Source of the DNA: 0-14-0-80-60-11 sp049322355
GTDB lineage: Bacteria; Desulfobacterota; Desulfobaccia; Desulfobaccales; 0-14-0-80-60-11
Length of the DNA stretch: 64,000 bases
Direction of reading: 5' to 3'
Assembly: GCA_049322355.1 (NCBI GenBank)
Contig: JBMORG010000012.1
Span: 1-64,000, forward strand
Every line of letters begins with the position of its first letter. Position 1 is the first letter of the stretch. The notes below the pieces were generated by a model. It made no database searches. It was not told the DNA's origin and worked only from the letters and a program-made list of their open reading frames with translations. Both the position numbers and the translations under genes were made by a program. Below, in pieces: positions 35,592 through 43,732 of the stretch.

Positions 35592-36884
35592 ATGGAAAAG
35601 GATTACCTTAAGAAGTTTATTGAAGTTGGTGGGAATGAGTTTCTGGCCTACGACCCTTTCCATCTTCCGGAAGAAGAAGGGGAGTCCCTTGAGTTCCGCG
35701 GTCCCTTTGATGGGCCTCCCGACGAGGAGATGGACGTCTCCGAGCACTTGGACGCCTCCGGTTACGGGCCCATGGCGGAAGAGGGCTTGGAAGATGAATT
35801 GGAAGAGGGCATGGAAGCCGAGGACATTCCCGAACATGAGGGGTTGGTAGCGGCCTACTTCCGGGAGATGCTGCGCTACTCCATTCTCTCACCGGAAGAG
35901 GAGCGGAGTCTGGGACGTATAATCAAAGAAGGTCAGGATAACATCTTGCACCTGGTATCCATTGCGCAATCCGACTTGGAGGAAGTCAAGTACCTGCAAA
36001 AGAAAATTCAGCACTGGTTTCAAACCCCGGACAAGAGCGCCCAAGGCAAGGAAAAGCTTTTCAAGGTGATTCATCAAAAGCTCTTCCAGGTGCAGAAACA
36101 TCATCCGGAAGCCACCGAGGTCAAGGATCTGGCCAACCGCATAAAGCTGACGGAAGATGAAGTCAATCAGGCCCGGGATCAGATGATCAAGGCCAACTTG
36201 CGCCTGGTGGTGAGCATTGCCAAGAAGTATCTGCACCGGGGTTTGACCTTCTCGGACCTGATCCAGGAAGGCAATCTGGGTTTGATGAAAGCCGTGACCC
36301 GGTATGACTACACCACCGGTTACCGTTTAAGTACTTTTGCATCCTGGTGGATCCGGCAGACCATTACCCGGGCCATTTACGACAAGACCCGGACCATTCG
36401 GATTCCGGTGCACCTTCAGGAGATCCGCAACCGGTGTTACCGGGCCTTCTATGACCTGCTCAAGGAACTGGGCCGGGACCCCAGCCTGAAAGAGATTGCC
36501 GAACGCTCCGGCGTCGCCGAAGAGAAAATCCTTCTGGTGACCAACCTGGCGGATGAACTTATCTCGCTGGAGACACCGGTGGGTGATGAGGGGGATCGCT
36601 TGGGCGATTTCATCCGCAATGACAAGGCGGTGTCCCCTTACGAGGCGATTCTCGAATCCCAGTTGGGCGAAAAGACCGGCTCCATTCTGACCACCCTAAC
36701 CGCCCGGGAAGAGAAGATCATGAAAATGCGGTTTGGGATCGGTGAAGAAGTGGAGCATACTTTAGAAGAAATCGGCCGGGCCTTCAAGGTTTCCCGGGAG
36801 CGTATCCGGCAGATCGAGAAAAAGGCCCTGAAGCGGCTGAAGCATCCTACCCGCAAAGCGGCCCTGGAAGATTTTTTGGAATAA
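35592..36884 (+). CDS. RNA polymerase sigma factor, RpoD/RpoS-like group
   Basis: 430 residues from ATG 35592 (AGGA at 8 bases); a GTG at 35571 is possible. Residues about 20-85 are strongly acidic, in place of region 1.1. Region 1.2 begins at DEVAAYFREML-like VAAYFREMLRYS; region 2 has ANLRLVVSIAKKYLHRGLTFSDLIQEGNLGLMKAV and the -10 recognition part YRLSTFASWWIRQTITRAI; region 3 has RIPVHLQEIRNR; region 4.2 has TLEEIGRAFKVSRERIRQIEKKALKRLKHP. At this length it is more likely an RpoS-like alternative or second primary sigma than the main ~600-residue RpoD. dksA-like gene lies 49 bases downstream. Confidence 0.9.
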   Translation: MEKDYLKKFIEVGGNEFLAYDPFHLPEEEGESLEFRGPFDGPPDEEMDVSEHLDASGYGPMAEEGLEDELEEGMEAEDIPEHEGLVAAYFREMLRYSILSPEEERSLGRIIKEGQDNILHLVSIAQSDLEEVKYLQKKIQHWFQTPDKSAQGKEKLFKVIHQKLFQVQKHHPEATEVKDLANRIKLTEDEVNQARDQMIKANLRLVVSIAKKYLHRGLTFSDLIQEGNLGLMKAVTRYDYTTGYRLSTFASWWIRQTITRAIYDKTRTIRIPVHLQEIRNRCYRAFYDLLKELGRDPSLKEIAERSGVAEEKILLVTNLADELISLETPVGDEGDRLGDFIRNDKAVSPYEAILESQLGEKTGSILTTLTAREEKIMKMRFGIGEEVEHTLEEIGRAFKVSRERIRQIEKKALKRLKHPTRKAALEDFLE

Positions 36885-36933
36885 GAGCGGGGCGCCGAAA
36901 CGGCCCCGGCATCGATCCTGGAGGGACTATACC

Positions 36934-37320
36934 ATGGCAGGACCGAGCCCTGAGAAACTAAATGAAGTAAAGGAGCGCTTGCTGGAACGGAAGCGGCGCC
37001 TCTGGCAGGAAGTCAAGCAACAGCTCAAGAGTAATATCGGGGATGGCTATCAGGAGATGCTAGCCGCAGCCAGGGACGAAGAGGACCAGGCCACCGTAAG
37101 CTTAATGGCTGAAACCAACCTCACCCTCTTGGGTCCGAAACGGCAGGAATTGGAGGCCATCGAGGAGGCCTTGCACCGTCTTGAGAATGGCAGTTATGGT
37201 TACTGCGAAGTCTGCGGTCAGCCCATCGAGCCCAGGCGGCTGGAGATCATGCCAGAGACGCCTCTGTGCCGTAACTGCATGTCCCACCGGGAAAAGCTGG
37301 CTAAGGCCACGGCCCGCTGA
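36934..37320 (+). CDS. DksA/TraR-family zinc-finger protein
   Basis: RNA polymerase secondary-channel regulator candidate. 128 residues: an N-terminal coiled coil (about 5-75, LNEVKERLLERKRRLWQEV) and a C4 zinc finger YCEVCGQPIEPRRLEI..PLCRNC at about 92-116. The coiled-coil tip does not show the DxxDxA motif of E. coli DksA; DEEDQA is the nearest match. It follows the sigma gene in the same direction and is closed by a terminator, so the pair may be one transcriptional unit for stress control. Confidence 0.9.
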   Translation: MAGPSPEKLNEVKERLLERKRRLWQEVKQQLKSNIGDGYQEMLAAARDEEDQATVSLMAETNLTLLGPKRQELEAIEEALHRLENGSYGYCEVCGQPIEPRRLEIMPETPLCRNCMSHREKLAKATAR

Positions 37321-37348
37321 TTGCTTCCATCTTTAATTGACATTACTG

Positions 37349-37376
37349 GCGGGGGGCGATGCCTCCCGCTTTTTTT
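37349..37376 (+). terminator. Rho-independent terminator after dksA-like gene
   Basis: 8-bp stem gcgggggg / cctcccgc (one G-T pair) with loop cgatg, followed by seven T (37370-37376). It separates the sigma/dksA unit from the restriction-modification genes. Confidence 0.9.
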
Positions 37377-37393
37377 GTGTCAATGTTCTTTTT

Positions 37394-37422
37394 TTGATTT
37401 TCTAACGCGATTACCCTATAAT
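37394..37422 (+). promoter_or_regulatory. Promoter of the restriction-modification pair
   Basis: TTGATT (37394-37399), 17-base spacer and a perfect -10 TATAAT (37417-37422), 61 bases before the methylase ATG. No C-protein gene or C-box was seen. Confidence 0.7.
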
Positions 37423-37483
37423 CTGGTCATTCAGGCCGAAATAATTCATGTGACCCAAATTTTATTTCTCATATCCTAATCTT

Positions 37484-38431
37484 ATGTTTGAAGCCAAGAA
37501 GATAATCGATAATTTTGTTTTATCAGAATATATTGTTGTCCATCCTGGCGATTGTGTGGAGTTTTTGAGGACTATACCCAATAATTGTTTACAACTAATT
37601 GTCACATCTCCTCCGTATAATATCGGTAAGGAATATGAGAAACGGCTAAACTTAGATTTATATCTCAGCCAACAAGCAGCTGTGATAAAAGAATGCGTAC
37701 GATGCTTATCCCCTCGAGGAAGCATTTGTTGGCAAGTTGGAAATTATGTGGAAAGAGGAGCTATTATACCACTTGACACGGTTCTCTATCCCCTTTTCAA
37801 GGAATTGGGATTGAAGCTTCGTAATCGCATAATCTGGCATTTTGAGCATGGGTTGCATTGTAGCCGGCGATTTTCAGGACGATATGAAACAATTATTTGG
37901 TTTACGAAATCAGATGACTATATTTTTAATTTGGATCCTGTCAGGGTTCCACAAAAATATCCCGGGAAAAAACATTTCAAAGGACCGAAAGCCGGAAAGT
38001 ATTCCTGCAACCCTTTGGGCAAAAACCCAGGAGATTTATGGCTTATCCCTAATGTGAAGTGTAATCATGTTGAAAAGACAGATCATCCGTGCCAGTTTCC
38101 TGTTGAACTGATTGAGCGGCTCGTTTTATCAATGACCGACGAGGGCGATTGGGTCTTCGACCCCTTTCTGGGGACTGGTACATCGATAATTGCAGCCATT
38201 CGTCACAAACGTCGTGGGGCGGGTGCTGAGAATGTTTCCAAATATGTTAAGTTAGCCAAAGAAAGGATTGCGCTTGAGCTCGCCGGAGCTTTGAAAACTC
38301 GACCAATGAATAAGCCTATTTTTGATCCAGATGAAGCTGGAAAAAGCCTAAGATTTTCGCCTTGGAAAAATCAAGAAGAAGAAAAACAATTGAAACTCTT
38401 AGAAAAAACCGAGAGATATTCTATAAAATGA
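37484..38431 (+). CDS. Type II DNA methyltransferase, beta class (probably N4-cytosine)
   Basis: 315 residues. Catalytic motif IV TSPPYNIGKEYE is at 41-52 and the SAM motif I FDPFLGTGTSIIAA at about 225-238; IV before I defines the beta class, and S-P-P-Y is most common in N4-cytosine methylases. WQVGNYV and a target-recognition stretch lie between. Coding is AT-rich with frequent A/T third positions, unlike its neighbours, indicating recent transfer. Its last bases overlap the start of the nuclease gene (ATGA), so translation is coupled and methylase is made first. Confidence 0.9.
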   Translation: MFEAKKIIDNFVLSEYIVVHPGDCVEFLRTIPNNCLQLIVTSPPYNIGKEYEKRLNLDLYLSQQAAVIKECVRCLSPRGSICWQVGNYVERGAIIPLDTVLYPLFKELGLKLRNRIIWHFEHGLHCSRRFSGRYETIIWFTKSDDYIFNLDPVRVPQKYPGKKHFKGPKAGKYSCNPLGKNPGDLWLIPNVKCNHVEKTDHPCQFPVELIERLVLSMTDEGDWVFDPFLGTGTSIIAAIRHKRRGAGAENVSKYVKLAKERIALELAGALKTRPMNKPIFDPDEAGKSLRFSPWKNQEEEKQLKLLEKTERYSIK

Positions 38432-39039
38432 AAATTATTGAAATTTACTCCCATTTAAATGGTTTGGAATTTTTGTTAGTGCATAAACCGAAATTATGGA
38501 AAGAAATTGAGGAAGTTATTGCCTTAGTGGACGCGGAGGCTTGTAAGACAAAGGTATCAAAAGAAAAAACGATGAAAGGTAAATTACTTTATAGTCCAAT
38601 CGATTTGAATAAAACCTTCAGGAAATTTCTACGCGCTAATAAATGGCAGGAAAGTAGAGTTAAATATTGGGTCACTAAAAGTGAAAAACTTATTCGTAAA
38701 ACGCTTACATCGTCGCCTGAGGAACAGAAGAAAGAGATTGAGGAAGCGGGAGAAATACCGATTTTCAGTTACAACCAAACGGATTTCGTAAAAGATCGTG
38801 TCGCAGTTGAAGTGCAATTTGGAAAGTATTCATTCTTTGCATATGATCTTTTTGTAAAACACCTTGCTTTTTATATTGGGGATTATATAGATGTCGGGAT
38901 TGAAATTCTCCCTATGAAATTTCTCGCAACACAAATGAGTTCGGGAGTCCCTTATTATGAGGGAGAACTTTATAATGTCGTTAGACAAGGGAGGGGAGTC
39001 CCTGCAGTTCCACTGGTAATAGCTGGAATAGCACCTTAA
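38428..39039 (+). CDS. BglII/BstYI-like type II restriction endonuclease
   Basis: 203 residues from ATG 38428, coupled to the methylase by a 4-base overlap. Residues 119-130 (DFVKDRVAVEVQ) give the spacing D-x8-E-x-Q; the same spacing is known for the active site of BglII (D84, E93, Q95). The following FGKYSFFAYDLFVKHLAFYIGDYIDVGIEILP fits the BglII/BstYI core, and the length is close to that subfamily. By analogy the target would be AGATCT or RGATCY, which is an inference. AT-rich like its partner. Confidence 0.8.
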   Translation: MKIIEIYSHLNGLEFLLVHKPKLWKEIEEVIALVDAEACKTKVSKEKTMKGKLLYSPIDLNKTFRKFLRANKWQESRVKYWVTKSEKLIRKTLTSSPEEQKKEIEEAGEIPIFSYNQTDFVKDRVAVEVQFGKYSFFAYDLFVKHLAFYIGDYIDVGIEILPMKFLATQMSSGVPYYEGELYNVVRQGRGVPAVPLVIAGIAP

Positions 39040-39155
39040 AAGGAATGTTAAAGGCGATGATATTTGCTTTTCCCTGTGGTTGGGTTGCCAGGCTTGAAAA
39101 AAAGACGAGCTTTGTTGATGCTTTTATTAGTGCACTGAAAGTAAACTTGATAAAA

Positions 39156-39821
39156 CTACATTTCTGGCATCAGCAGGCGTTTCAGTTCCTCAGTCTCGTA
39201 AACTACTTCTTCGCCGACCAAGCGAACCTGTCCGTGCACTATATAGTTAAGAACCCGGGGCTGCCATTCATGTTCAGCCCGATTCACCTTGACAGCCAAG
39301 GTCTCCGGCGTATCGCCCGGCTCAATGGGAATGGGTAGAGCAAAAAGAACCGGGCCGCGGTCATATACCTCATCAACGAAATGCATGGTGACCGCGCTGT
39401 GGTTAATGTCCCCGCGGTGATAAGCGGCCATTACGGCTTCGTGAACAAAGTGGCCGTAAAGGTTCGGCCCGCCAAATCGGGGCAAAGGACCAGGATGGAT
39501 ATTAATCGTACGCGCCGGATCAAGGCCTGTTACTAGTTTCAGCCAACCGGAGAGCATGACATAATCGGCGTTGAAATACTTTACAAAGTTTTGGTACCCT
39601 TTGGCAGCATAGGGACCGACCCAGTATTCGGAAGGTATCCCGAGCGCTCTTGCCCGCTGCCAAACACCACCTTCAAAATGGTTGGTGATAACCGCGCAAA
39701 CCCTCGCGTCCAATATTGGCGGCCTGATTCGCGTAGCTCTCACCATCGTCTCAAATCCTGATCCGCCCCCGGTTTTGGTCCCGGATGCAAAAACCAGAAT
39801 ATTTGGAATAGTCTTCTGCAT
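39156..39821 (-). CDS. PurN-like formyltransferase
   Basis: Formyl transfer fold, probably phosphoribosylglycinamide formyltransferase of purine synthesis or a relative. 221 residues. It has ILVFASGTKTGGGSGFE in place of the usual SGxGSNLQ, SGWLKLV, the catalytic Asn-x-His in NIHPGPLPRFGG, and a late FVDEVYDRGPVLF with the third catalytic Asp. The altered N-terminal loop leaves the glycinamide ribonucleotide site uncertain. It converges on the nuclease gene with about 115 bases of unassigned DNA between. Confidence 0.8.
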   Translation of the reverse strand: MQKTIPNILVFASGTKTGGGSGFETMVRATRIRPPILDARVCAVITNHFEGGVWQRARALGIPSEYWVGPYAAKGYQNFVKYFNADYVMLSGWLKLVTGLDPARTINIHPGPLPRFGGPNLYGHFVHEAVMAAYHRGDINHSAVTMHFVDEVYDRGPVLFALPIPIEPGDTPETLAVKVNRAEHEWQPRVLNYIVHGQVRLVGEEVVYETEELKRLLMPEM

Positions 39822-39903
39822 AACGCCATACCTGGTTGTCTTAATTATTAGGAAGCAGCCTCCCGGCTCTGCTTTGCACTGTCCGGCTAAGAATTACTTA
39901 TAG

Positions 39904-40809
39904 TTACAACTGGACAGGAAGGAGTGCGACTTTACGCTGGTGGGTCTTTAAACCGGGATTGAACCAAAAGATATTCCGGCCCTTGACCGCGTCCAGGTCG
40001 GCGGTGGCGTACCAGCGGCCCTTGCGGAGGTGGGCCGCGCGGTAGCCGTAGCCGCTGAGCAATTGCCGGATGGCCGCTTTGCTGGCGCCCGCGGTTTGCA
40101 GGTTCTTTTCCTCCATCTCCATGAGGAACATCGGGGCGTACCGAGAAATGAGAGCCTTCGCGCCCTGGAGCACGGCCAACTCTGCACCTTCCGCGTCCAG
40201 CTTAATCAGGCTGGGCGGGCGCAGCCCCTCGGAAATCAGAAAGTGGTCCAGGGCCACGGTCCGGCAGACCTCGTGACCGGTCTGGCCGTCCGCTGCGAAG
40301 AGACTGGCACTGCTGTCGGCAATGTCGCCGGAAACATGGAGCACGGCCTCGCCTTCCCGGTCGCTGACAGCCACGGCGTAGGTTTTGACATTCCCATAGG
40401 GGTTTAAAGAGAGATTTTCCGTGAGCCGGGCGTAAGCATTCTTCCCCGGCTCAAACGCCACGATTTGGCCGCGGTGGGCTAAAGCCGCGGCTGCCACCAG
40501 GGTAAAATAGCCCACGTTGGCCCCGATATCCCAGAAGATGTCGTCGTCCGAAAGCAGTTGTGCCACCAGGTCGGCTTCGTAGCGCTCATGGTAATGCCCG
40601 TAAAAATAAACCTTCAACTGCTCTGGGTCCTGAAGATCCAGCTTCATCCTGAACCCCTTGTCCAGGCGGACCACTGCAAATCGCTCTGCCGGGGAAAGCG
40701 CGGCATGGAGGCGCGCATAGAAAAAAGCCTTGCCGTCGCGCAAGGGGAATCTGCTGAGGTACCGGCGGAAGAGTTCTCGTAAAACTGGTTTGAACCGGCT
40801 TTCAGGCAT
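39904..40809 (-). CDS. FkbM-family methyltransferase
   Basis: SAM-dependent O-methyltransferase-like protein, 301 residues from ATG 40809; the longer open frame to 41085 runs through repeat DNA into the nitrilase gene. Motifs: FWDIGANVGYFTLVAA (SAM loop), VAFEPGKNAYARLTENLSLN, VDLDHFL-like VALDHFL, and LIKLDAEGAELAVLQGA, the FkbM signature. Such proteins often methylate sugars or polyketides; substrate unknown. Confidence 0.87.
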   Translation of the reverse strand: MPESRFKPVLRELFRRYLSRFPLRDGKAFFYARLHAALSPAERFAVVRLDKGFRMKLDLQDPEQLKVYFYGHYHERYEADLVAQLLSDDDIFWDIGANVGYFTLVAAAALAHRGQIVAFEPGKNAYARLTENLSLNPYGNVKTYAVAVSDREGEAVLHVSGDIADSSASLFAADGQTGHEVCRTVALDHFLISEGLRPPSLIKLDAEGAELAVLQGAKALISRYAPMFLMEMEEKNLQTAGASKAAIRQLLSGYGYRAAHLRKGRWYATADLDAVKGRNIFWFNPGLKTHQRKVALLPVQL

Positions 40810-40820
40810 TTTTCTTCCGT

Positions 40821-40880
40821 TGTCTCCAAGCTGAGCTTGGAGGAAAAATTGCGTTTCCAAGCTGGAGCTTGGGAACGAGG
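40821..40880. repeat. AAGCTTGG-type hairpin repeat (second copy)
   Basis: Same element as at 1879-1936: ctccaagctgagcttggag, an A-rich joint, then tccaagctggagcttgggaa and acgagg. Two copies about 39 kb apart keep both stems. Confidence 0.75.
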
Positions 40881-40951
40881 AAAAAATACCTGTTTTCGGG
40901 CATCTTTCCAACCTGTATGGCGGTTTGAACCCCCCCCGTACTCTCTTTCTT

Positions 40952-41758
40952 TCAGCGCAGGCGCCGGTGGCGCAGACAGGGCAGTTCCCGGCGCAGGCGC
41001 TGCAGCCGCTCGTAATCGAGAGGGGCCAGGATAACCCCTTCACCGTCCGGGGCCTGGGCCAGAAGCGTTCCCCAGGGGTCCACAATCAGGGAGCGGCCAT
41101 AGCTCCGGCGGCCCGGTACGTGCTGCCCATATTGGGCCGGGGCCACCACATAGGATAAGTTTTCAAGGGCCCTGGCTCTTAACAGCACCTCCCAATGGTC
41201 CCGGCCGGTCCTGGCAGTGAAGGCCGCGGGCAGGAGGATGAGATTGGCTCCCTGGTCCACCTGCCTTCGAAAAAGTTCTGGAAAGCGCAAGTCATAGCAG
41301 ATGGCCAATCCCGCAGTGAAGGATGTGCCCGGAAGCGCCGCCACTACCACTTCTTCACCCGGATGGGTATGCTCCGACTCCCGGAAAGCCGGGGCGCCGG
41401 GAAAGTCCACGTCGAACAGGTGCAGCTTACGATATTGGGCAATGATCTTGCCTTGGGGACCCAAGAGGACGCTGGTGTTGTAGGGCCGGGCCTTGCCGGG
41501 AGTGCGCTCGGGAAAGGATCCCATCAGGAGAAAGATTCGCAGCTTGCTTGCCAACTCCCGGAAGCGGTTCACCAAAGGACCGTCCAAGGGTTGGGTGGCG
41601 GCGGCGATATCGGCCTCGGTTCCCAGGCAGGCGAAATGCTCCGGCAGGGCCACCAGCTGCGCCCCCCGGGAAGCAGCCTCCTCAACCAGGGCCTGGGCTC
41701 TGGCCAGGTTGGCTTCCTGGCTTGGAGTTGAGTTGAGTTGTATCGCGGCGACCCACAT
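40952..41758 (-). CDS. Carbon-nitrogen hydrolase (Nit/nitrilase family)
   Basis: 268 residues. The catalytic triad is visible: Glu in LVALPEHFA, Lys in YRKLHLFDVDFPG and Cys in ICYDLRFPELFR. The HLFDVDFPG and YDLRFPELFR forms match the Nit1/Nit2 subgroup, which repairs deaminated glutathione or hydrolyses omega-amides. The C-terminus is very basic (LRRELPCLRHRRLR). Confidence 0.88.
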   Translation of the reverse strand: MWVAAIQLNSTPSQEANLARAQALVEEAASRGAQLVALPEHFACLGTEADIAAATQPLDGPLVNRFRELASKLRIFLLMGSFPERTPGKARPYNTSVLLGPQGKIIAQYRKLHLFDVDFPGAPAFRESEHTHPGEEVVVAALPGTSFTAGLAICYDLRFPELFRRQVDQGANLILLPAAFTARTGRDHWEVLLRARALENLSYVVAPAQYGQHVPGRRSYGRSLIVDPWGTLLAQAPDGEGVILAPLDYERLQRLRRELPCLRHRRLR

Positions 41759-41879
41759 AGGAGTTAGAAGTTTGCAGTTAGGAGATTGTGGTAAGCGTCA
41801 AGATAATTCCCAAAGATACTGTTTTCCGGAAGATAAAATTGGCCGTTGGAAAAACATTTGGCAGTAAGTTACCATAGGT

Positions 41880-43349
41880 CTAGCGATAAAGCAAAGCCGG
41901 GTCCGGCCATTCCATGAACCGGTCGGTCCCTGGGGGGCCCCAGGTCCCCGCGGGATAAAACCGAACGCTTCCGGGGGGCGGGTCCAGGGCCGGGGCGTAG
42001 ATGCGCCAGGCCCCCTCCACTTCATCAGCCCGCACAAACAGGGTCTGGTCGCCGGCCATGATGTCCAGGAGCAGGGTTTCATAGGCCTCGGGCAAGGAGA
42101 CCGCCTCTTCGGAATAGCGGTAGCGCAGGCGCTTGGTTTTAAGTTGGAGAGGCTCCCCCGGGGTCTTTACTTCGAAGTGGAGGTCGAAGCCTTCATCGGG
42201 CTGCACTGTGAACACCAAGATATTGGAGCTGCAGGTGCCGGTATAATGCGGCTCGAAGACCCACACCGGCGGGCAGCGGAAGGTCACGGCGATCTGGGTG
42301 AAGCGGCGGGGCAGGCGTTTGCCGGTCACCAGGTAAAAGGGCACCCCCTGCCAGCGCCAGTTTTCAATGAAAAGCTTTAAGGCTACGAAAGTATCAGTAT
42401 GGGAATCGGGAGAAACCCCTACGGCTTCCCGGTATGCCGGAACGTCCTGGCCGTTAATACTACCCTGGGTATATTGACCGTAAATCACGTTTTCCGGCAG
42501 GACCGGTCCGATGGCCCGCAAGACCTTGGATTTTTCGGTGCGGATGCTTTCCGCGTCGAAGGCTACCGGGACCTCCATGGCAGTGAGGGTGAGGAGCTGG
42601 GTGAGGTGGTTCTGAACCATGTCCCGAAGGGCTCCGGTCTGGTCATAGTAGCCGGCCCGGCCCTCCGCCCCCAGGCTTTCGGCTACGGTGATCTGGACGC
42701 TCTGCACCAGATTGCGGTGCCACAGGGGCTCGAAGATGGCGTTGGCAAACCGAAAAATCAAGAGATTCTGGACGGTCTCTTTGCCCAGATAATGGTCGAT
42801 GCGATAGACTTGGGATTCATCGAAATATTGGTGAATCTGCTCATTAAGAACGATCGCGGAATCCAGGTCTTTGCCAAAGGGCTTCTCCACTACCAGCCGG
42901 GTCCAGCCTGAGCTCTCATTGACACCGGATTGACCCAGGCCGCCGATAGTACGCATGTAAGCCGAAGGCGGCAGGGCCAGGTAAAATACCCGGTTGCCGG
43001 GCAAACGGTGCTTCTGCTCCAAGGCCTGGATGCGGGCCGCCAGGGCCTGAAAGTCCTCGGGGGTGCCCGCCCCCAGGCCCTGAAAGAATAGGCATTGGTC
43101 GCACCACTGGCCGTATTCCTTAGTGAGCGAACCGGAAGTTGCCAGGGCTTCCCGGGCCAGATTCCTAAAGCCTTCGTCGGTCAGTCCGGTCTGGCGAGAC
43201 ACCCCCAGGATGAGCAGAGGAGTGGGCCCGGCTCCTCCCGCCCGCAATTGATAGAGGGCCGGCAGGAGTTTCCGCCGCATCAGGTCGCTGGTGCCCCCCA
43301 GGACCACGAACAGGTGAGGTTCAACATTATGCCCCCGCACGGTAGTCAT
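41880..43349 (-). CDS. zwf: Glucose-6-phosphate 1-dehydrogenase
   Basis: First enzyme of the oxidative pentose phosphate pathway, making NADPH. 489 residues. The nucleotide motif is GGTSDLMRRKLLPALY (family usually GASGDLAKRK, so one residue differs), then EKPFGKDLDSA, and the substrate-binding active site RIDHYLGKETVQNLLIFRFAN with the catalytic His region. C-terminal beta domain normal. No pgl or gnd lies beside it; glgA and sugar genes are a few kb away. Confidence 0.95.
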   Translation of the reverse strand: MTTVRGHNVEPHLFVVLGGTSDLMRRKLLPALYQLRAGGAGPTPLLILGVSRQTGLTDEGFRNLAREALATSGSLTKEYGQWCDQCLFFQGLGAGTPEDFQALAARIQALEQKHRLPGNRVFYLALPPSAYMRTIGGLGQSGVNESSGWTRLVVEKPFGKDLDSAIVLNEQIHQYFDESQVYRIDHYLGKETVQNLLIFRFANAIFEPLWHRNLVQSVQITVAESLGAEGRAGYYDQTGALRDMVQNHLTQLLTLTAMEVPVAFDAESIRTEKSKVLRAIGPVLPENVIYGQYTQGSINGQDVPAYREAVGVSPDSHTDTFVALKLFIENWRWQGVPFYLVTGKRLPRRFTQIAVTFRCPPVWVFEPHYTGTCSSNILVFTVQPDEGFDLHFEVKTPGEPLQLKTKRLRYRYSEEAVSLPEAYETLLLDIMAGDQTLFVRADEVEGAWRIYAPALDPPPGSVRFYPAGTWGPPGTDRFMEWPDPALLYR

Positions 43350-43732
43350 AATAAGGGTTCCTTATTTCCAGAAAAACTTCTCTAGGTTAGTCATATTTGA
43401 TGAGGCCGCCACCGTCCAAAGGCTCCCCGTCTGGCTGTCAGCTAAAAAGGGTGCAGTTAACCCTGTTTATCCTAAACATAAGGAATAATAAAGCCGTCTG
43501 CAACCCGTGATCTTCCCCGTGCGTCAACCATCCGCTAAAGCATCAAGAAGTTTGCAGTGGGGAATATAAATTGTTGCCCCACGACCCCAAAAAAGCCAGT
43601 GACGCCAAGGAGGGAAAATCAGATTTCTAAGACTTTGCCGATTTCCAAAGGAGGGCGCCCTCTAGAGAACTAGCTTGCAGCTTGAGCCTTTTTTCTCTAA
43701 ACTTTGAAGGTTGAAGAGGGGTGGAAAGCAAG
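43350..43732. other. Intergenic, nothing recognised
   Basis: 383 bases between divergent zwf and the spermidine synthase gene. Some short purine-rich runs (aaggaggg at 43610, aaggaggg at 43647) look like stray ribosome binding sites, but no frame follows. The last part carries ctttgaaggttgaag low-complexity sequence. Confidence 0.5.

Noticed and set aside
39040..39155. Possible third gene of the restriction-modification island
   Set aside because: The frame beginning at 39045 runs on into the antisense of the formyltransferase gene and has no family feature.
40810..41085. N-terminal extension of the FkbM methyltransferase
   Set aside because: The extra 92 residues come from the AAGCTTGG repeat and the 3' end of the nitrilase gene read out of frame.
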